NCBI RefSeq assembly: GCF_001968815.1
Contig: NZ_MIEQ01000092.1
Coordinates: 1-64,000 of the forward strand
Origin: Motiliproteus sp. MSK22-1
GTDB taxonomy: Bacteria > Pseudomonadota > Gammaproteobacteria > Pseudomonadales > Balneatricaceae
DNA length: 64,000 bases
Direction of reading: 5' to 3'
The translations under genes were made by a program, and so were the position numbers. Every line of letters begins with the position of its first letter. Positions within the stretch are counted from its first letter, which is position 1. Shown in pieces: positions 51,621 to 60,133 of this stretch. The notes beneath the pieces are model-generated. The model saw only the letters and a list, made by a program, of their open reading frames with translations. It was not told the origin of the DNA and ran no database searches.

Positions 51621-52724
51621 TCAGAAATGGCGAAGCCAACAGGAGGCTAGCCGGGTCCTTTGCTGTTCCGGTAATTCTGAGAGGCCAGCAGGAAGTTGTT
51701 TGTTAACGATTAATTCTGTGGCCAGAATTACTTCGCCTTGAACCAGAAAAATATAGGGGCCGACTTCTGCGTTGTGAATGAAATTGATCGCATTCCCGCC
51801 ATTGGCCAGATAGAAAAACTGTCCTAGCCTTTGATAGCGACTGATATGCTCGGTGACTTGTACAACTTCGAAGTTTTCATCCGCTCGGGACAGTTCCAAT
51901 TCATCATCAGATGATGTGACTGAAAAGATAAAGGCTCCGTTCTTTACCATCGAAAAATCATGGTTGCTGAGAGAACGGTTGCCAGTTGCACAGAAAATAA
52001 CATCACTGGTTTTTAGAGCTTCCTCTTTCTCCTGCAGACTGAAGCCCCGAGATCGTGCCTCGATTGCACGGGAAGGATTAATATCGACTACCCGGACATT
52101 AATATTCCGGGCATGCAGGGACTTGGCGACAGAGCGGCCGATCTTTCCGTATCCAAACACCACGGCATTGCCGCCATTCATAACATAGTGACATTGGCGC
52201 ATCAGATTTTCAGCTGAGTAAACCAATGATTGTCCTGTCAGGTAATCTTCGGGACCTTTTAGCGGGCTGCGGGCTATTGAAATAATCGGCACCGGGGGCT
52301 CATCAATAGCTTCATAGCGTTGGTGGCCGTTTTCTGTAACTTCAATGACACCCTGCAGATTACTTTCAAGCAACTTCGGAAGCTTGGTCAGAGTGCTGGC
52401 GAAGTATCCACCGACATCGATTAATATTAAGCCGGGTCTGTCCACATAGTCATTGATGGTTGCCGCAGTCACCTCAAGGGATGCGAGCTGGCTACGGGTG
52501 CGAATTACTACTGGCATATGCCCCTGAACCTTTTCCAGTGTCCTGCGGCTTATACTGCGTGGCTTGGGGATGACGATTGCGAGGTCACCAATTCGTCTGA
52601 GGCAGTCAAGGTAGATCTGCGGGTTGTCCAGTAAGTGTGTTACGACAACAAAGCTGATCTCCTCACTGCGCTCGGGCTGAATATCTTCAAAGAAGTGATT
52701 TCCCTTTATAAACAGCGGATTCAT
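51621..52724 (-). CDS. S-adenosylhomocysteinase-like NAD-binding protein
   Basis: Function unknown; resembles the NAD-binding half of S-adenosyl-L-homocysteine hydrolase. The 367-residue protein shows VVTHLLDNPQIYLDCL, then YSAENLMRQCHYVMNGGNAVVFGYGKIGRSVAKSL near residue 185 (Rossmann GxGxxG with the helix motif of the family), VVDINPSRAIEARSRGF, VIFCATGNRSLSNHDF, and FYLANGGNAINF, where true hydrolases have an ANGGhxxN-type region. It is about 70-100 residues shorter than real hydrolases and their substrate-domain motifs are not evident, so hydrolase activity is doubtful. ATG at 52724 follows GGGAG by 9 bases. It lies 138 bases downstream of pstB. Confidence 0.7.
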   Translation of the reverse strand: MNPLFIKGNHFFEDIQPERSEEISFVVVTHLLDNPQIYLDCLRRIGDLAIVIPKPRSISRRTLEKVQGHMPVVIRTRSQLASLEVTAATINDYVDRPGLILIDVGGYFASTLTKLPKLLESNLQGVIEVTENGHQRYEAIDEPPVPIISIARSPLKGPEDYLTGQSLVYSAENLMRQCHYVMNGGNAVVFGYGKIGRSVAKSLHARNINVRVVDINPSRAIEARSRGFSLQEKEEALKTSDVIFCATGNRSLSNHDFSMVKNGAFIFSVTSSDDELELSRADENFEVVQVTEHISRYQRLGQFFYLANGGNAINFIHNAEVGPYIFLVQGEVILATELIVNKQLPAGLSELPEQQRTRLASCWLRHF

Positions 52725-52862
52725 GGCAGTACTCCCTGAGAGGTTATATAGGTGTTTATTCAGAAAACGCCCAAACACTCTCAACCGGCTGGAACCGGGA
52801 GTCAATTTATCTCTGTATCTTCATGTTTATGAACCTGTTTCTAATGGCAGGGCTTTGCTGCT

Positions 52863-53777
52863 CTAGCCTTGCAGTCCCTGACAAAATGCCTGGGTAATAG
52901 GATGGACCGGCCGTTCGAAGATTGACCGAGTGTCACCGCTTTCAATGATGCAACCACAACCTGCCTGTACCCAGCAGACAGCAACATGATCTGCAATCCG
53001 CCGCGCCTGGGCCAGGTTATGAGTAACCAAGAGCACGGTATATCGAGATTTTAATCCCTTAATCAGCGTTTCTACTTTAGCTGAAGAGAGAGGGTCCAAA
53101 GCGCTGCAGGGTTCATCAAACAGCAGGACTTCAGGATCTAACGCCAGACAACGGGCAATACACAGGCGCTGTTGCTGGCCCCCTGAGAGTGCCAGGGCGC
53201 TCTGCCCCAAGCGATCTTTGACTTCGTCCCATAGACCCACATCACCCAGGACATTCTTTATAGTCTTTCGAATGACCGATTCATCTCGCATGCCATGATC
53301 CCGCAGCGGAAAACGGATGTTCTCTTCTATCGACATGGGGAACGGATTGGGGGATTGAAATACCATGCCGACCCGACGGCGGAGCCTGTTGAGGTCAGTC
53401 CCCTTGGCTAAGATATTATCTTTTCCCAGGAAAATTTCGCCACTAACCTGACACTGGGGAGTTAAATCAGTCATACGACTTATGCTGGCTAACAGACTGC
53501 TTTTACCGCAACCAGAGGGCCCAACCAAGGCTGTGATGGATCCTGAAGGTATGTCCAGACAGGCTCCTTCGATAGCATTGGTATCACCGTAGCGTACGTT
53601 AACTTTTTTTAGAGTAAGACCCGGGGCAGAGAGCGGTTTTTGGCGGCTTTTATCTTCAAGGCTTTGCTCCTTTTTAGCGAATGCTTCGGTGCTGGAACCT
53701 GTTTCAATCTGAAAAGCTGTCGTTAACTCTGAATTCATTGGCTGTTTACGCTTTAATACATTCATGAACGCTTTCAT
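52863..53777 (-). CDS. pstB: Phosphate ABC transporter ATPase PstB
   Basis: ATPase of the high-affinity phosphate importer. The 304-residue protein has an unusual charged leader of about 48 residues, then the PstB domain: VNVRYGDTNAIEGACLDIP, Walker A GPSGCGKSS, VFQSPNPFPMSIEENI (a PstB hallmark), signature LSGGQQQRLCIARCL, Walker B VLLFDEPCSALDP and THNLAQARRIADH. ATG at 53777 begins 4 bases after the pstA stop; a longer frame overlapping pstA is rejected. Typical PstB has about 255 residues, so the leader is extra. Last of the pstSCAB set; no phoU follows. Confidence 0.93.
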   Translation of the reverse strand: MKAFMNVLKRKQPMNSELTTAFQIETGSSTEAFAKKEQSLEDKSRQKPLSAPGLTLKKVNVRYGDTNAIEGACLDIPSGSITALVGPSGCGKSSLLASISRMTDLTPQCQVSGEIFLGKDNILAKGTDLNRLRRRVGMVFQSPNPFPMSIEENIRFPLRDHGMRDESVIRKTIKNVLGDVGLWDEVKDRLGQSALALSGGQQQRLCIARCLALDPEVLLFDEPCSALDPLSSAKVETLIKGLKSRYTVLLVTHNLAQARRIADHVAVCWVQAGCGCIIESGDTRSIFERPVHPITQAFCQGLQG

Positions 53778-53781
53778 GGAG

Positions 53782-54618
53782 CTACTCAACGTGTTGCCAG
53801 CGCCGCGATAGATAGCGGGCCAGCACATTAATCAAGACTATCATCATCACTAATATCAGTGCGGTTGCTGCTGCGTTGCTTTGACCTCCCGGAACGTTCA
53901 TTGACAAATCGTAAATATGAACTGACAGAGAGCGTCCAGAGTCCATAACACTTCCTGGCATCCGGGTTACATAGCCAGCGGTGAAAATCAGAACAGCAGT
54001 TTCTGCTAATGCGCGGCCAATGCTGATAATCATAGCCACGGCTATGCCTCCACTTGCCGAAGGTAATAGGATACGGCTAATAAATCCGGCGTGACTGATA
54101 TTGAGAGCAATGGCTGCTTGTCGGTAGCCTTTGGGGCAGGTCCGCAACGCCTGTTCTGCTGTGCGAATAAACAGCGGTAACACCATGCAGGCCAGGCTCA
54201 GGCCGCCGGAAAGGATAGAAAATCCCAGTCCTAGCTGGATAGCAAATACAGCATAGCCAAACAGTCCGAATACAATTGAGGGAACACCCGCAAGAACATC
54301 CAGGCTGAAACCCAATAGTTTCTCGCTTTGGGAATGAGGTATAACGAATTCACTGAGATAGAGTGCGCAGCCCAATCCGATCGGGATCGTTGTTAGCAGA
54401 CATACCCCAAGAATCCAGAATGTGGATATCAGTAAAGAACCAACACCGCCACTACGACCTGCATCCAATGGTTGATCAACGATAAAGTTGAAAGACAGGT
54501 GAGGCAGGCCTTCCCTGACCACGTCCCATAACATGGACAGGGGCAATACAACCAAGGCTATTGAGACCAGCCAGATTAGCACGGTAATTCCGGAGTCCAG
54601 CTTCTGCCCGTCATTCAT
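53782..54618 (-). CDS. pstA: Phosphate ABC transporter permease PstA
   Basis: Inner-membrane permease of the phosphate importer, 278 residues, about six helices. GGVGSLLISTFWILGVCLLTTIPIGLGCALYLSEF and LLGFSLDVLAGVPSIVFGLFGYAVF are characteristic, the latter matching the PstA loop that precedes substrate passage; the EAA-like loop CPKGYRQAAIALNISHAGFI contacts PstB, and SIGRALAETAVLIFTAG is the late family motif. It overlaps pstC by 8 bases. Confidence 0.93.
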   Translation of the reverse strand: MNDGQKLDSGITVLIWLVSIALVVLPLSMLWDVVREGLPHLSFNFIVDQPLDAGRSGGVGSLLISTFWILGVCLLTTIPIGLGCALYLSEFVIPHSQSEKLLGFSLDVLAGVPSIVFGLFGYAVFAIQLGLGFSILSGGLSLACMVLPLFIRTAEQALRTCPKGYRQAAIALNISHAGFISRILLPSASGGIAVAMIISIGRALAETAVLIFTAGYVTRMPGSVMDSGRSLSVHIYDLSMNVPGGQSNAAATALILVMMIVLINVLARYLSRRWQHVE

Positions 54619-55453
54619 GCTGCATTCTCCGGAAATGGCTGGCTACCGCTACCAGGGTAATGGTTAACAGGAGTAATAACAGACCACTGATAAAAAGGGC
54701 TGTACGGTGCTGGTCCACCGCATAGGACATCTCCAAAGCAATGTTAGCGGTCAGGGTACGGACAGGTTCAAACCAGCTGGACGGTATTTGTACTACGTTG
54801 CCACAAACCATCAGCACAGCCATTGTTTCTCCTAGTGCACGTCCCGTTTGTAATACCACGCCTGAGAGAATTCCTGGCATCGCTACCGGTAAGGTGATCC
54901 GTTGAATGGTGCCCCAGCGGCTCAAGCCCATGGCCGCCGCGCCCCGGAGGTATTGTTGTGGAACCGCTGCCAGGGCTGCATCCGCTGTTAGAGCCACCAG
55001 GGGGAGAATCATCAAGGCCAGCACTAAGGCGCCTGCTAACAGACTTGCTCCAGGAGGGGCTAATCGGTTAATCCAGGGAACCAGAACGACGAGACCCCAA
55101 AAGCCGAATACCACTGATGGCACACCGGCCAGCAGTTCCATCAGTCCCCGGTATAGTCGGGCGAGGGCAGGTGGCGCATAAAATTGACCAAACAGCGCTG
55201 CGATAATACCCAAAGGAGTCGCCAGTAATACCGCTCCTCCTGCCACAAAGAGACTGCCTAGCAGCATAGGAGTGAGCTGAAAGGCACCTTCTTGCGGGTA
55301 CCAGCCATCAGCCTGGAAAAAAGGTCCCAGTCCTATTTCACCTATTAATGGAGAACTCTCCTGAATCAAAAACAGCAGGATAAACAGCAATATACTTGCA
55401 GATAACCAGGCTGCTGTGCGTAAACCCCGGGTGAGCCAGATATTAGTGCGCAT
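54611..55453 (-). CDS. pstC: Phosphate ABC transporter permease PstC
   Basis: Second permease of the phosphate importer. The ATG at 55453 gives 280 residues; it overlaps the pstS stop by 11 bases, which favours this start over a longer frame from 55558. Marks of PstC are LTPMLLGSLFVAGGAVLLATPLGI, MELLAGVPSVVFGFWGL, PQQYLRGAAAMGLSRWGTI and TGRALGETMAVLMVCGN. Six helices are predicted. Confidence 0.93.
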   Translation of the reverse strand: MRTNIWLTRGLRTAAWLSASILLFILLFLIQESSPLIGEIGLGPFFQADGWYPQEGAFQLTPMLLGSLFVAGGAVLLATPLGIIAALFGQFYAPPALARLYRGLMELLAGVPSVVFGFWGLVVLVPWINRLAPPGASLLAGALVLALMILPLVALTADAALAAVPQQYLRGAAAMGLSRWGTIQRITLPVAMPGILSGVVLQTGRALGETMAVLMVCGNVVQIPSSWFEPVRTLTANIALEMSYAVDQHRTALFISGLLLLLLTITLVAVASHFRRMQHE

Positions 55454-56282
55454 TGACAGGAATGAAGAATTGATTTTTGACAAGAGAATGCACGCTATCT
55501 GATTGTGCGAACTCAATAAATTTTTTGCTCCAACCTTCCGGGGGGCCGGAAGTAACAAGGTTTAAGGGACGTGATAGTGGAAAGTCACCACTTTTGACCG
55601 ATGAGATTGTGGCAGCGATCCCCCCTAAGCCGAGTATCTTGATAGCAGTATTTTGAGATACTTCGAACTCTGCGGTGCCGATTGAAACGTACCCAATTGC
55701 TGCAGGAGAGCCTGCTACTGTTTTGATACCCTGTTGATTGTCGCCAATAATAATGTCGGCCTTCACTTGTTTGTTATTAAGTTTGAAATACTTAAGGAAC
55801 AGCTCTAGGGTAGAGCGACCTTCTGCTTTGTTTACGACGGTAATGGCTTGATCTGGCCCTCCCAGTAGACGCCAGTTGTCAATTTCACCGCTATAAATAG
55901 CGACGATATCCTGATCTGTTAACTGATCAACCGGGTTTTCTGTATTCAGGATCAATGCAATACCATCATAGGCAATCTCATGAGCGAAAAGATCCATTTC
56001 CTTCCCATTTAATGGACGGGATGCCATGCCTATATCTGCCACTCCCGAGCGAGCATCTGCAATTCCGCGAGAAGATCCGCCTGTCTGGACATCGACTCGA
56101 ACATTGGGGTGCCGGGCCTCGAACTCCCGGGCCAGCTCTGACGCAAGTGGGGCAATAGTGCTGGACCCTGTGAGGGTTAGTTTCTCCGTAGTGGATGGAC
56201 CACAACCCCAGAGGCCTGAAAGTAACATGCAACCGACCAGCAAATGTCGTATAAAAAATGGTCGAATACCCCAAGTGCTCAT
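55443..56282 (-). CDS. pstS: Phosphate-binding lipoprotein PstS
   Basis: Receptor of the phosphate importer. The 279-residue protein has a lipoprotein signal ending LLSGLWGC near residue 27, so it is membrane-anchored rather than free periplasmic. The phosphate site motifs are LTGSSTIAPLASELA near 38, VQTGGSSRGIADARSGVADIGMASR near 65 and NKAEGRSTLELFL near 150. First gene of pstSCAB, overlapping pstC. No clear Pho box was found upstream, though one may be present in degenerate form. Confidence 0.92.
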   Translation of the reverse strand: MSTWGIRPFFIRHLLVGCMLLSGLWGCGPSTTEKLTLTGSSTIAPLASELAREFEARHPNVRVDVQTGGSSRGIADARSGVADIGMASRPLNGKEMDLFAHEIAYDGIALILNTENPVDQLTDQDIVAIYSGEIDNWRLLGGPDQAITVVNKAEGRSTLELFLKYFKLNNKQVKADIIIGDNQQGIKTVAGSPAAIGYVSIGTAEFEVSQNTAIKILGLGGIAATISSVKSGDFPLSRPLNLVTSGPPEGWSKKFIEFAQSDSVHSLVKNQFFIPVNAH

Positions 56283-56633
56283 GTATTCACTCCCTCATCA
56301 AGCAACTAACAAGATACTAAGAAATAATAAAATCGTAGAAATCAGAAAAGCTATCAATAGAGTGCGAAAGAAGGCAAACGTTACTGGCAGTTGTGCTTTT
56401 TGCTTTTTTGGTGCTGATTAAATTGCTGTACAAGTATTCGAATGGAGGATAAATTGATTAATCGCACTTTGGTGGCAGTGTTTTGATTACCTGAGACTGC
56501 TTTTAACCTGTTGTGGATTTCAGGCTGAAAGTTACTGAATGACCCGTTTATCAGATGATATTCCCATGCTCCAAAAAGCTTCAGGTATGGCTCGATTGAA
56601 GCAAGGGAATATTTTTTGATATAGGGTAAACCC
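56283..56633. promoter_or_regulatory. Divergent promoter region of pstS and ndh
   Basis: A 351-base AT-rich gap between divergent genes. I looked for the CTGTCAT-type Pho box repeats on the pstS side and saw none convincing. No small gene is evident. Confidence 0.35.
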
Positions 56634-57944
56634 ATGAAAATTGTGATTGTTGGAGGAGGGGCTGGTGGTTTAGAGCTAGCGACAAGATTAGGAAAAAAGC
56701 TGGGACGAAAGGGCAAGGCCGAAGTGCTTTTGCTTGATCGCAACCACACTCATATCTGGAAGCCTCTTCTGCATGAAGTGGCATCGGGCTCTCTTGACGT
56801 GGGTGTTGATTCCGTGGGCTATCGGGCTCATGCTCATCAGAATGGCTTCATGTTCAAGCTTGGAAGTCTCTGTGGTATTGATCGTCAACGTAAGGTTCTT
56901 CACTTGGAGGCATTGGCTGATGCCGAGGGTGAAGAAATTTTACCTGAACGAGAAGAGACATATGATTATTTAGTATTGGCGATTGGTGGTGTCTCTAACG
57001 ACTTTGGAGTCGATGGTGTTGCGGCTAACTGCACTTTTCTTGATAGTCCGGAACAGGCGACTTCTTTTCATCAGCGGTTGGTCAATCACTTCATTCGACT
57101 TAATCGTAAACTGTCTCAGGGCGAAACCCATCAAGAGCTACATGTTGCTATTGTTGGAGGAGGAGCTACAGGAGTCGAACTTTCTGCCGAGCTGTTCAAG
57201 GCAAGAGAGTGTTTTACAACCTATGGTTTGCATCATATAAAGGCCGAGCACTTGAAGGTCTCCTTAATAGAAGCGGGCCCGAGACTGCTGCCAGCATTGA
57301 GTGAAAATATCTCTTTAGCGACCCAGAATGAGCTGACCAGGCTTGGTGTCAATGTTCATGTCTCCACTGTAGTGGCAAGAGCAGAGAGTAACGCTCTGAT
57401 AACCAATAATGAACATCGCTTTGATGCAGATCTTGTGGTTTGGGCTGCAGGAGTTAAGGCTGCGGATATGCTGGCAGGCTTCGAGGGACTGGAAACTAAT
57501 CGCGCTAATCAGCTTATTGTCGGACCGAATTTGCTGGTGAAGGGGGACCAGTATATTTTTGCATTAGGGGATTGCGCCGGTTGCCTGATAAAAGGTCCCA
57601 ACGGGGAAGAACAATGGGTGCCACCCCGTGCGCAGTCGGCCCATCAAATGGCGAACCTGGTCGCCAAAAATATCATTCATCTGATAAAGTCTGAGCCCCT
57701 TGAAAACTTCGTCTATAGGGATCGCGGTTCTTTAGTTTCCCTCAGCCACTATACCGCGTTCGGAAAACTGATGGGTGGGCTCTCAAAAGGCAGCCTGAAG
57801 GTGGAAGGGCGGATTGCCCGGATGGCCTATGTCTCACTATATCGTATGCACCAATTGGCAATTCATGGCTGGTACCGGACGTTGCTGGTCACTCTGGCTG
57901 ACAAGATCAATCACTTTATCCGTCCTCGGCTAAAGCTGCACTGA
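56634..57944 (+). CDS. ndh: Type II NADH dehydrogenase (NDH-2)
   Basis: Single-subunit membrane-associated flavoprotein that moves electrons from NADH to quinone without pumping protons. The 436-residue protein has an N-terminal FAD site VIVGGGAGGLELATRLG, the NADH site VAIVGGGATGVELSAEL near residue 165, and a second FAD motif FALGDCAG near residue 305, followed by VPPRAQSAHQMA, the quinone-site Q-x-A-x-Q-like segment. The C-terminal amphipathic region (LYRMHQLAIHGWYR) is the membrane anchor of bacterial NDH-2. Single gene with its own terminator. Confidence 0.93.
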   Translation: MKIVIVGGGAGGLELATRLGKKLGRKGKAEVLLLDRNHTHIWKPLLHEVASGSLDVGVDSVGYRAHAHQNGFMFKLGSLCGIDRQRKVLHLEALADAEGEEILPEREETYDYLVLAIGGVSNDFGVDGVAANCTFLDSPEQATSFHQRLVNHFIRLNRKLSQGETHQELHVAIVGGGATGVELSAELFKARECFTTYGLHHIKAEHLKVSLIEAGPRLLPALSENISLATQNELTRLGVNVHVSTVVARAESNALITNNEHRFDADLVVWAAGVKAADMLAGFEGLETNRANQLIVGPNLLVKGDQYIFALGDCAGCLIKGPNGEEQWVPPRAQSAHQMANLVAKNIIHLIKSEPLENFVYRDRGSLVSLSHYTAFGKLMGGLSKGSLKVEGRIARMAYVSLYRMHQLAIHGWYRTLLVTLADKINHFIRPRLKLH

Positions 57945-57972
57945 TCGATCACTTGGGTTTCTTAGCTTTTCG

Positions 57973-58001
57973 CCCATATCCCTGTTGCGCAGGGGTATGG
58001 G
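57973..58001 (+). terminator. Rho-independent terminator after ndh
   Basis: CCCATA-T-CCCTG (57973-57984) pairs with CAGGG-G-TATGGG (57990-58001), eleven pairs plus a T-G wobble and a 5-base loop, 28 bases after the ndh stop. The following tract is pyrimidine-rich (TATCTCTCTTATTT) rather than pure T. Confidence 0.65.
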
Positions 58002-58324
58002 TATCTCTCTTATTTAGTTCCCTTTGATCAAAGGGCCCCGGAATTTCTGACTCTCTTTACTTCAATCTTATCTTTAATGGGGGCTCTGTAGTAAGCCTAT
58101 CCGAGGCTGGGGACCATCTGATTAGGGTCTTTCGGAATAATTCTGCTTTCCAGGTAAGAGCTAGAGATAGTCGGTTGAATGTACTGATACTAAATAGCAT
58201 CTCTCATTGGACTGCTTGACTGTGTAGTTCCGAAAAGTGCCATATAAGCGCTGATCTGTCTCTTCAGATACTCCCTGTCTGAGCCTAAATTGAAGCAGTA
58301 ATTCAATTCCATAGCACTAGAAAA
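58002..58324. promoter_or_regulatory. Upstream region of araC-type regulator, locus 2
   Basis: Contains the first copy of the conserved element described at 58233-58266. No gene seen. Confidence 0.4.
58233..58266. promoter_or_regulatory. Conserved promoter element copy A (upstream of araC-type gene)
   Basis: Begins AAAAGTGCCATATAAGC and continues with TGATCTGTCTCTTCA. A similar element lies at 59498-59530 upstream of iorA: 28 of about 36 aligned positions agree, allowing two single-base gaps, including AAAAGT, CCA, ATAAG, TGATC and GTCTCTT. Probably a binding site for the AraC-type regulator encoded between them. Confidence 0.5.
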
Positions 58325-59281
58325 GTGACAGAGAGTCGTTGCCTGACAATAGAGGAAAAAGACAGTAGCATGGGTAGATTGGGGCAAATAACCGGGCAAT
58401 CAAGGCTGATGGACAACGATTGGAAAACGGTAAACGAGGGTGATATTACAGAGATCGGATTAGCTGATGATGCCCTTTTTATGATTGACGAAAAGCGCGG
58501 TGAAATTCCAGAGCTCTATCGCAATCCTCACCGCCACCGTTTTTATGAAATGATCTGGATTCGCGGGGGAAATGGCGCCCATGTGATTGACTTTATTGAT
58601 TATGTCTTTGAGACAGACAGGCTCTACCTGATCACCCCGGGGCAGGTACATCAGTGGCGTACCTGTGATATTCAGGCAACGGTGATTGTTTTCTCAGAAG
58701 CTCTGCTGGATAGGGCATACCGCGAAATGTTGCTACAGGGGGCGCGTTTATTTCGCATGACGGATAGTCCGCCATTTTTGGATCTGGATACTGCAGTTTC
58801 AAAGAGGTTGTCGCAGTTGTCTGGATTGATGTTTTCGGAGTATGCACGAAAGCCTGTCGATACGACGATGGTTAGGCCACTCCTGAGTGCCTTTCTCTAT
58901 GAACTGGCCCGTTTAGAGCGTCATGGAGAACAAGTGCTCGGTAATCCTCATTATAAGCGGTTGAGCCGTATGACTGAATTGATCGATGCACACTACCATG
59001 AGCATCGATCGGTGGAGTTTTATGCACAGCAGTTACATATCACCAGCAAAAGACTCAATGAAGTGACCCGTGAAATTATCGGTAAGAGCGTTTCCCAAAT
59101 GGTTCATGATAGAGTGATTCTTGAAGCCAAACGTGATCTGTCATTGTCCCAGGATAGCGTGAAGACTATCTCTTATCGGCTTGGCTTTCAGGATCCTTCC
59201 TATTTCGGACGCTTTTTCCGCAGACAGGTGGGACAATCCCCCAATGCGTTTCGAGACGGTTTTCAACGTCTCCCACATTGA
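58325..59281 (+). CDS. AraC-family transcriptional regulator (cupin type), locus 2
   Basis: Likely activator of the iorAB-xdhC genes that follow. The protein has a cupin-like N-terminal domain (about 45-150: HRHRFYEMIWIRGGNGAHVID and YLITPGQVHQWR) and a C-terminal double helix-turn-helix (about 215-315: VEFYAQQLHITSKRLNEVTR and ISYRLGFQDPSYFGRFFRR). The start is unclear: GTG at 58325 (318 residues) lacks a ribosome site, ATG at 58370 is weak, and ATG at 58409 has AAGG 5 bases upstream and would trim 28 residues before the cupin. Its sensing domain is unrelated to that of the locus 1 regulator. Confidence 0.85.
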   Translation: MTESRCLTIEEKDSSMGRLGQITGQSRLMDNDWKTVNEGDITEIGLADDALFMIDEKRGEIPELYRNPHRHRFYEMIWIRGGNGAHVIDFIDYVFETDRLYLITPGQVHQWRTCDIQATVIVFSEALLDRAYREMLLQGARLFRMTDSPPFLDLDTAVSKRLSQLSGLMFSEYARKPVDTTMVRPLLSAFLYELARLERHGEQVLGNPHYKRLSRMTELIDAHYHEHRSVEFYAQQLHITSKRLNEVTREIIGKSVSQMVHDRVILEAKRDLSLSQDSVKTISYRLGFQDPSYFGRFFRRQVGQSPNAFRDGFQRLPH

Positions 59282-59588
59282 GACTTTCCATGATTCAGAT
59301 GATTATCTTAGGAATAACCTAAGGCAACCCGCTCACTCTACTTGTCCGCGCTTTAAATCATTATTTACCATTTAGTTTTACTACCATTTTCAGGGAGATT
59401 TCTCTCTGATTTTTACTCTTATCTCCATTCAGCCGTATTCATTTGCAACAAAAATCCCCATGAAAGAGACCAAGGGATCAGCTTTGTCCTGTGTTTCAAA
59501 AGTACCAGCATAAGTGTTGATCGTCTCTTTATGTCATCAGCTCATCGCTCTAACTTGGAGGCACATATCTTATAAAGGAATGTTTCCG
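59282..59588. promoter_or_regulatory. Promoter region of ior locus 2
   Basis: Holds the second copy of the conserved element (59498-59530), about 130 bases before iorA, and a ribosome-site-like AAAGGA just before the small frame at 59589. No other feature seen. Confidence 0.4.
59498..59530. promoter_or_regulatory. Conserved promoter element copy B (upstream of iorA, locus 2)
   Basis: Begins AAAAGTACCAGCATAAG and continues TGTTGATCGTCTCTT. It is the counterpart of 58233-58266, in the same orientation relative to its downstream gene, and lies about 130 bases before the iorA start. Confidence 0.5.
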
Positions 59589-59663
59589 ATGGCACTTCAT
59601 CTAATTAGCCAATTTTGTGAGTACAGCTTCCTCAGTGTTGTTTTGGGAGGGACGGTTGAATGA
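59589..59663 (+). CDS. Possible 24-residue leader peptide coupled to iorA
   Basis: A short frame starting [14 protein letters not shown] and ending GTVE, whose stop overlaps the iorA start codon (ATGA). AAAGGA lies 9 bases before its ATG, while iorA itself is preceded by GGGAGGGA within this frame. Translation of the peptide would carry ribosomes to iorA. It has no known relatives I recognise and could be a chance frame. Confidence 0.35.
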   Translation: MALHLISQFCEYSFLSVVLGGTVE

Positions 59664-60133
59664 AATTTACCTTGACTATCAATGGTGCCCAACACCAAGT
59701 GAACTTGGAGGAAGACACTCCGTTACTCTGGGTTTTACGTGACAGCCTGGGAATGACTGGGACAAAATTTGGTTGTGGGGTCGGTGCCTGTGGTGCCTGC
59801 ACCGTGCACTTGGATGGACAGCCCGTTAGATCCTGTCAAATTCCCCTTAGTGCTGTTGGTAACGCCAGTATTCAGACTATTGAGGCGGTTCATGAATTAT
59901 CAGCAGGGCAGCAGATCCAGGACGCTTGGATTCAGGAACAAGTTCCACAATGCGGATATTGTCAATCAGGGCAGATAATGAGCGCATCGGCTCTGCTTCG
60001 TGAAAACCCTACACCCAGTGATAGCGAAATTGATAACGCTATGAGGGGCAATATATGTCGCTGTGGCAGCTATTCCGAAATCCGCAAAGCGATCCATCTG
60101 GCGGCTTCCAAGGGAGATGTTAATCATGGTTGA
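59660..60133 (+). CDS. iorA: Isoquinoline 1-oxidoreductase-like [2Fe-2S] small subunit, copy 2
   Basis: Iron-sulfur subunit of the second molybdenum hydroxylase. The 157-residue protein carries CGVGACGAC and the Cys in RSCQIP for the first cluster, [10 protein letters not shown] and [14 protein letters not shown] for the second. It is clearly homologous to copy 1 (5837-6295), sharing for instance [19 protein letters not shown] and VHLDGQP. No signal peptide. GGGAGGGA lies about 10 bases before the ATG. Its stop overlaps iorB by 8 bases. Confidence 0.92.
   Translation: MKFTLTINGAQHQVNLEEDTPLLWVLRDSLGMTGTKFGCGVGACGACTVHLDGQPVRSCQIPLSAVGNASIQTIEAVHELSAGQQIQDAWIQEQVPQCGYCQSGQIMSASALLRENPTPSDSEIDNAMRGNICRCGSYSEIRKAIHLAASKGDVNHG

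Noticed and set aside
56283-56633. Pho box upstream of pstS
   Set aside because: No pair of CTGTCAT-like repeats at 11-base spacing was found on the pstS side.
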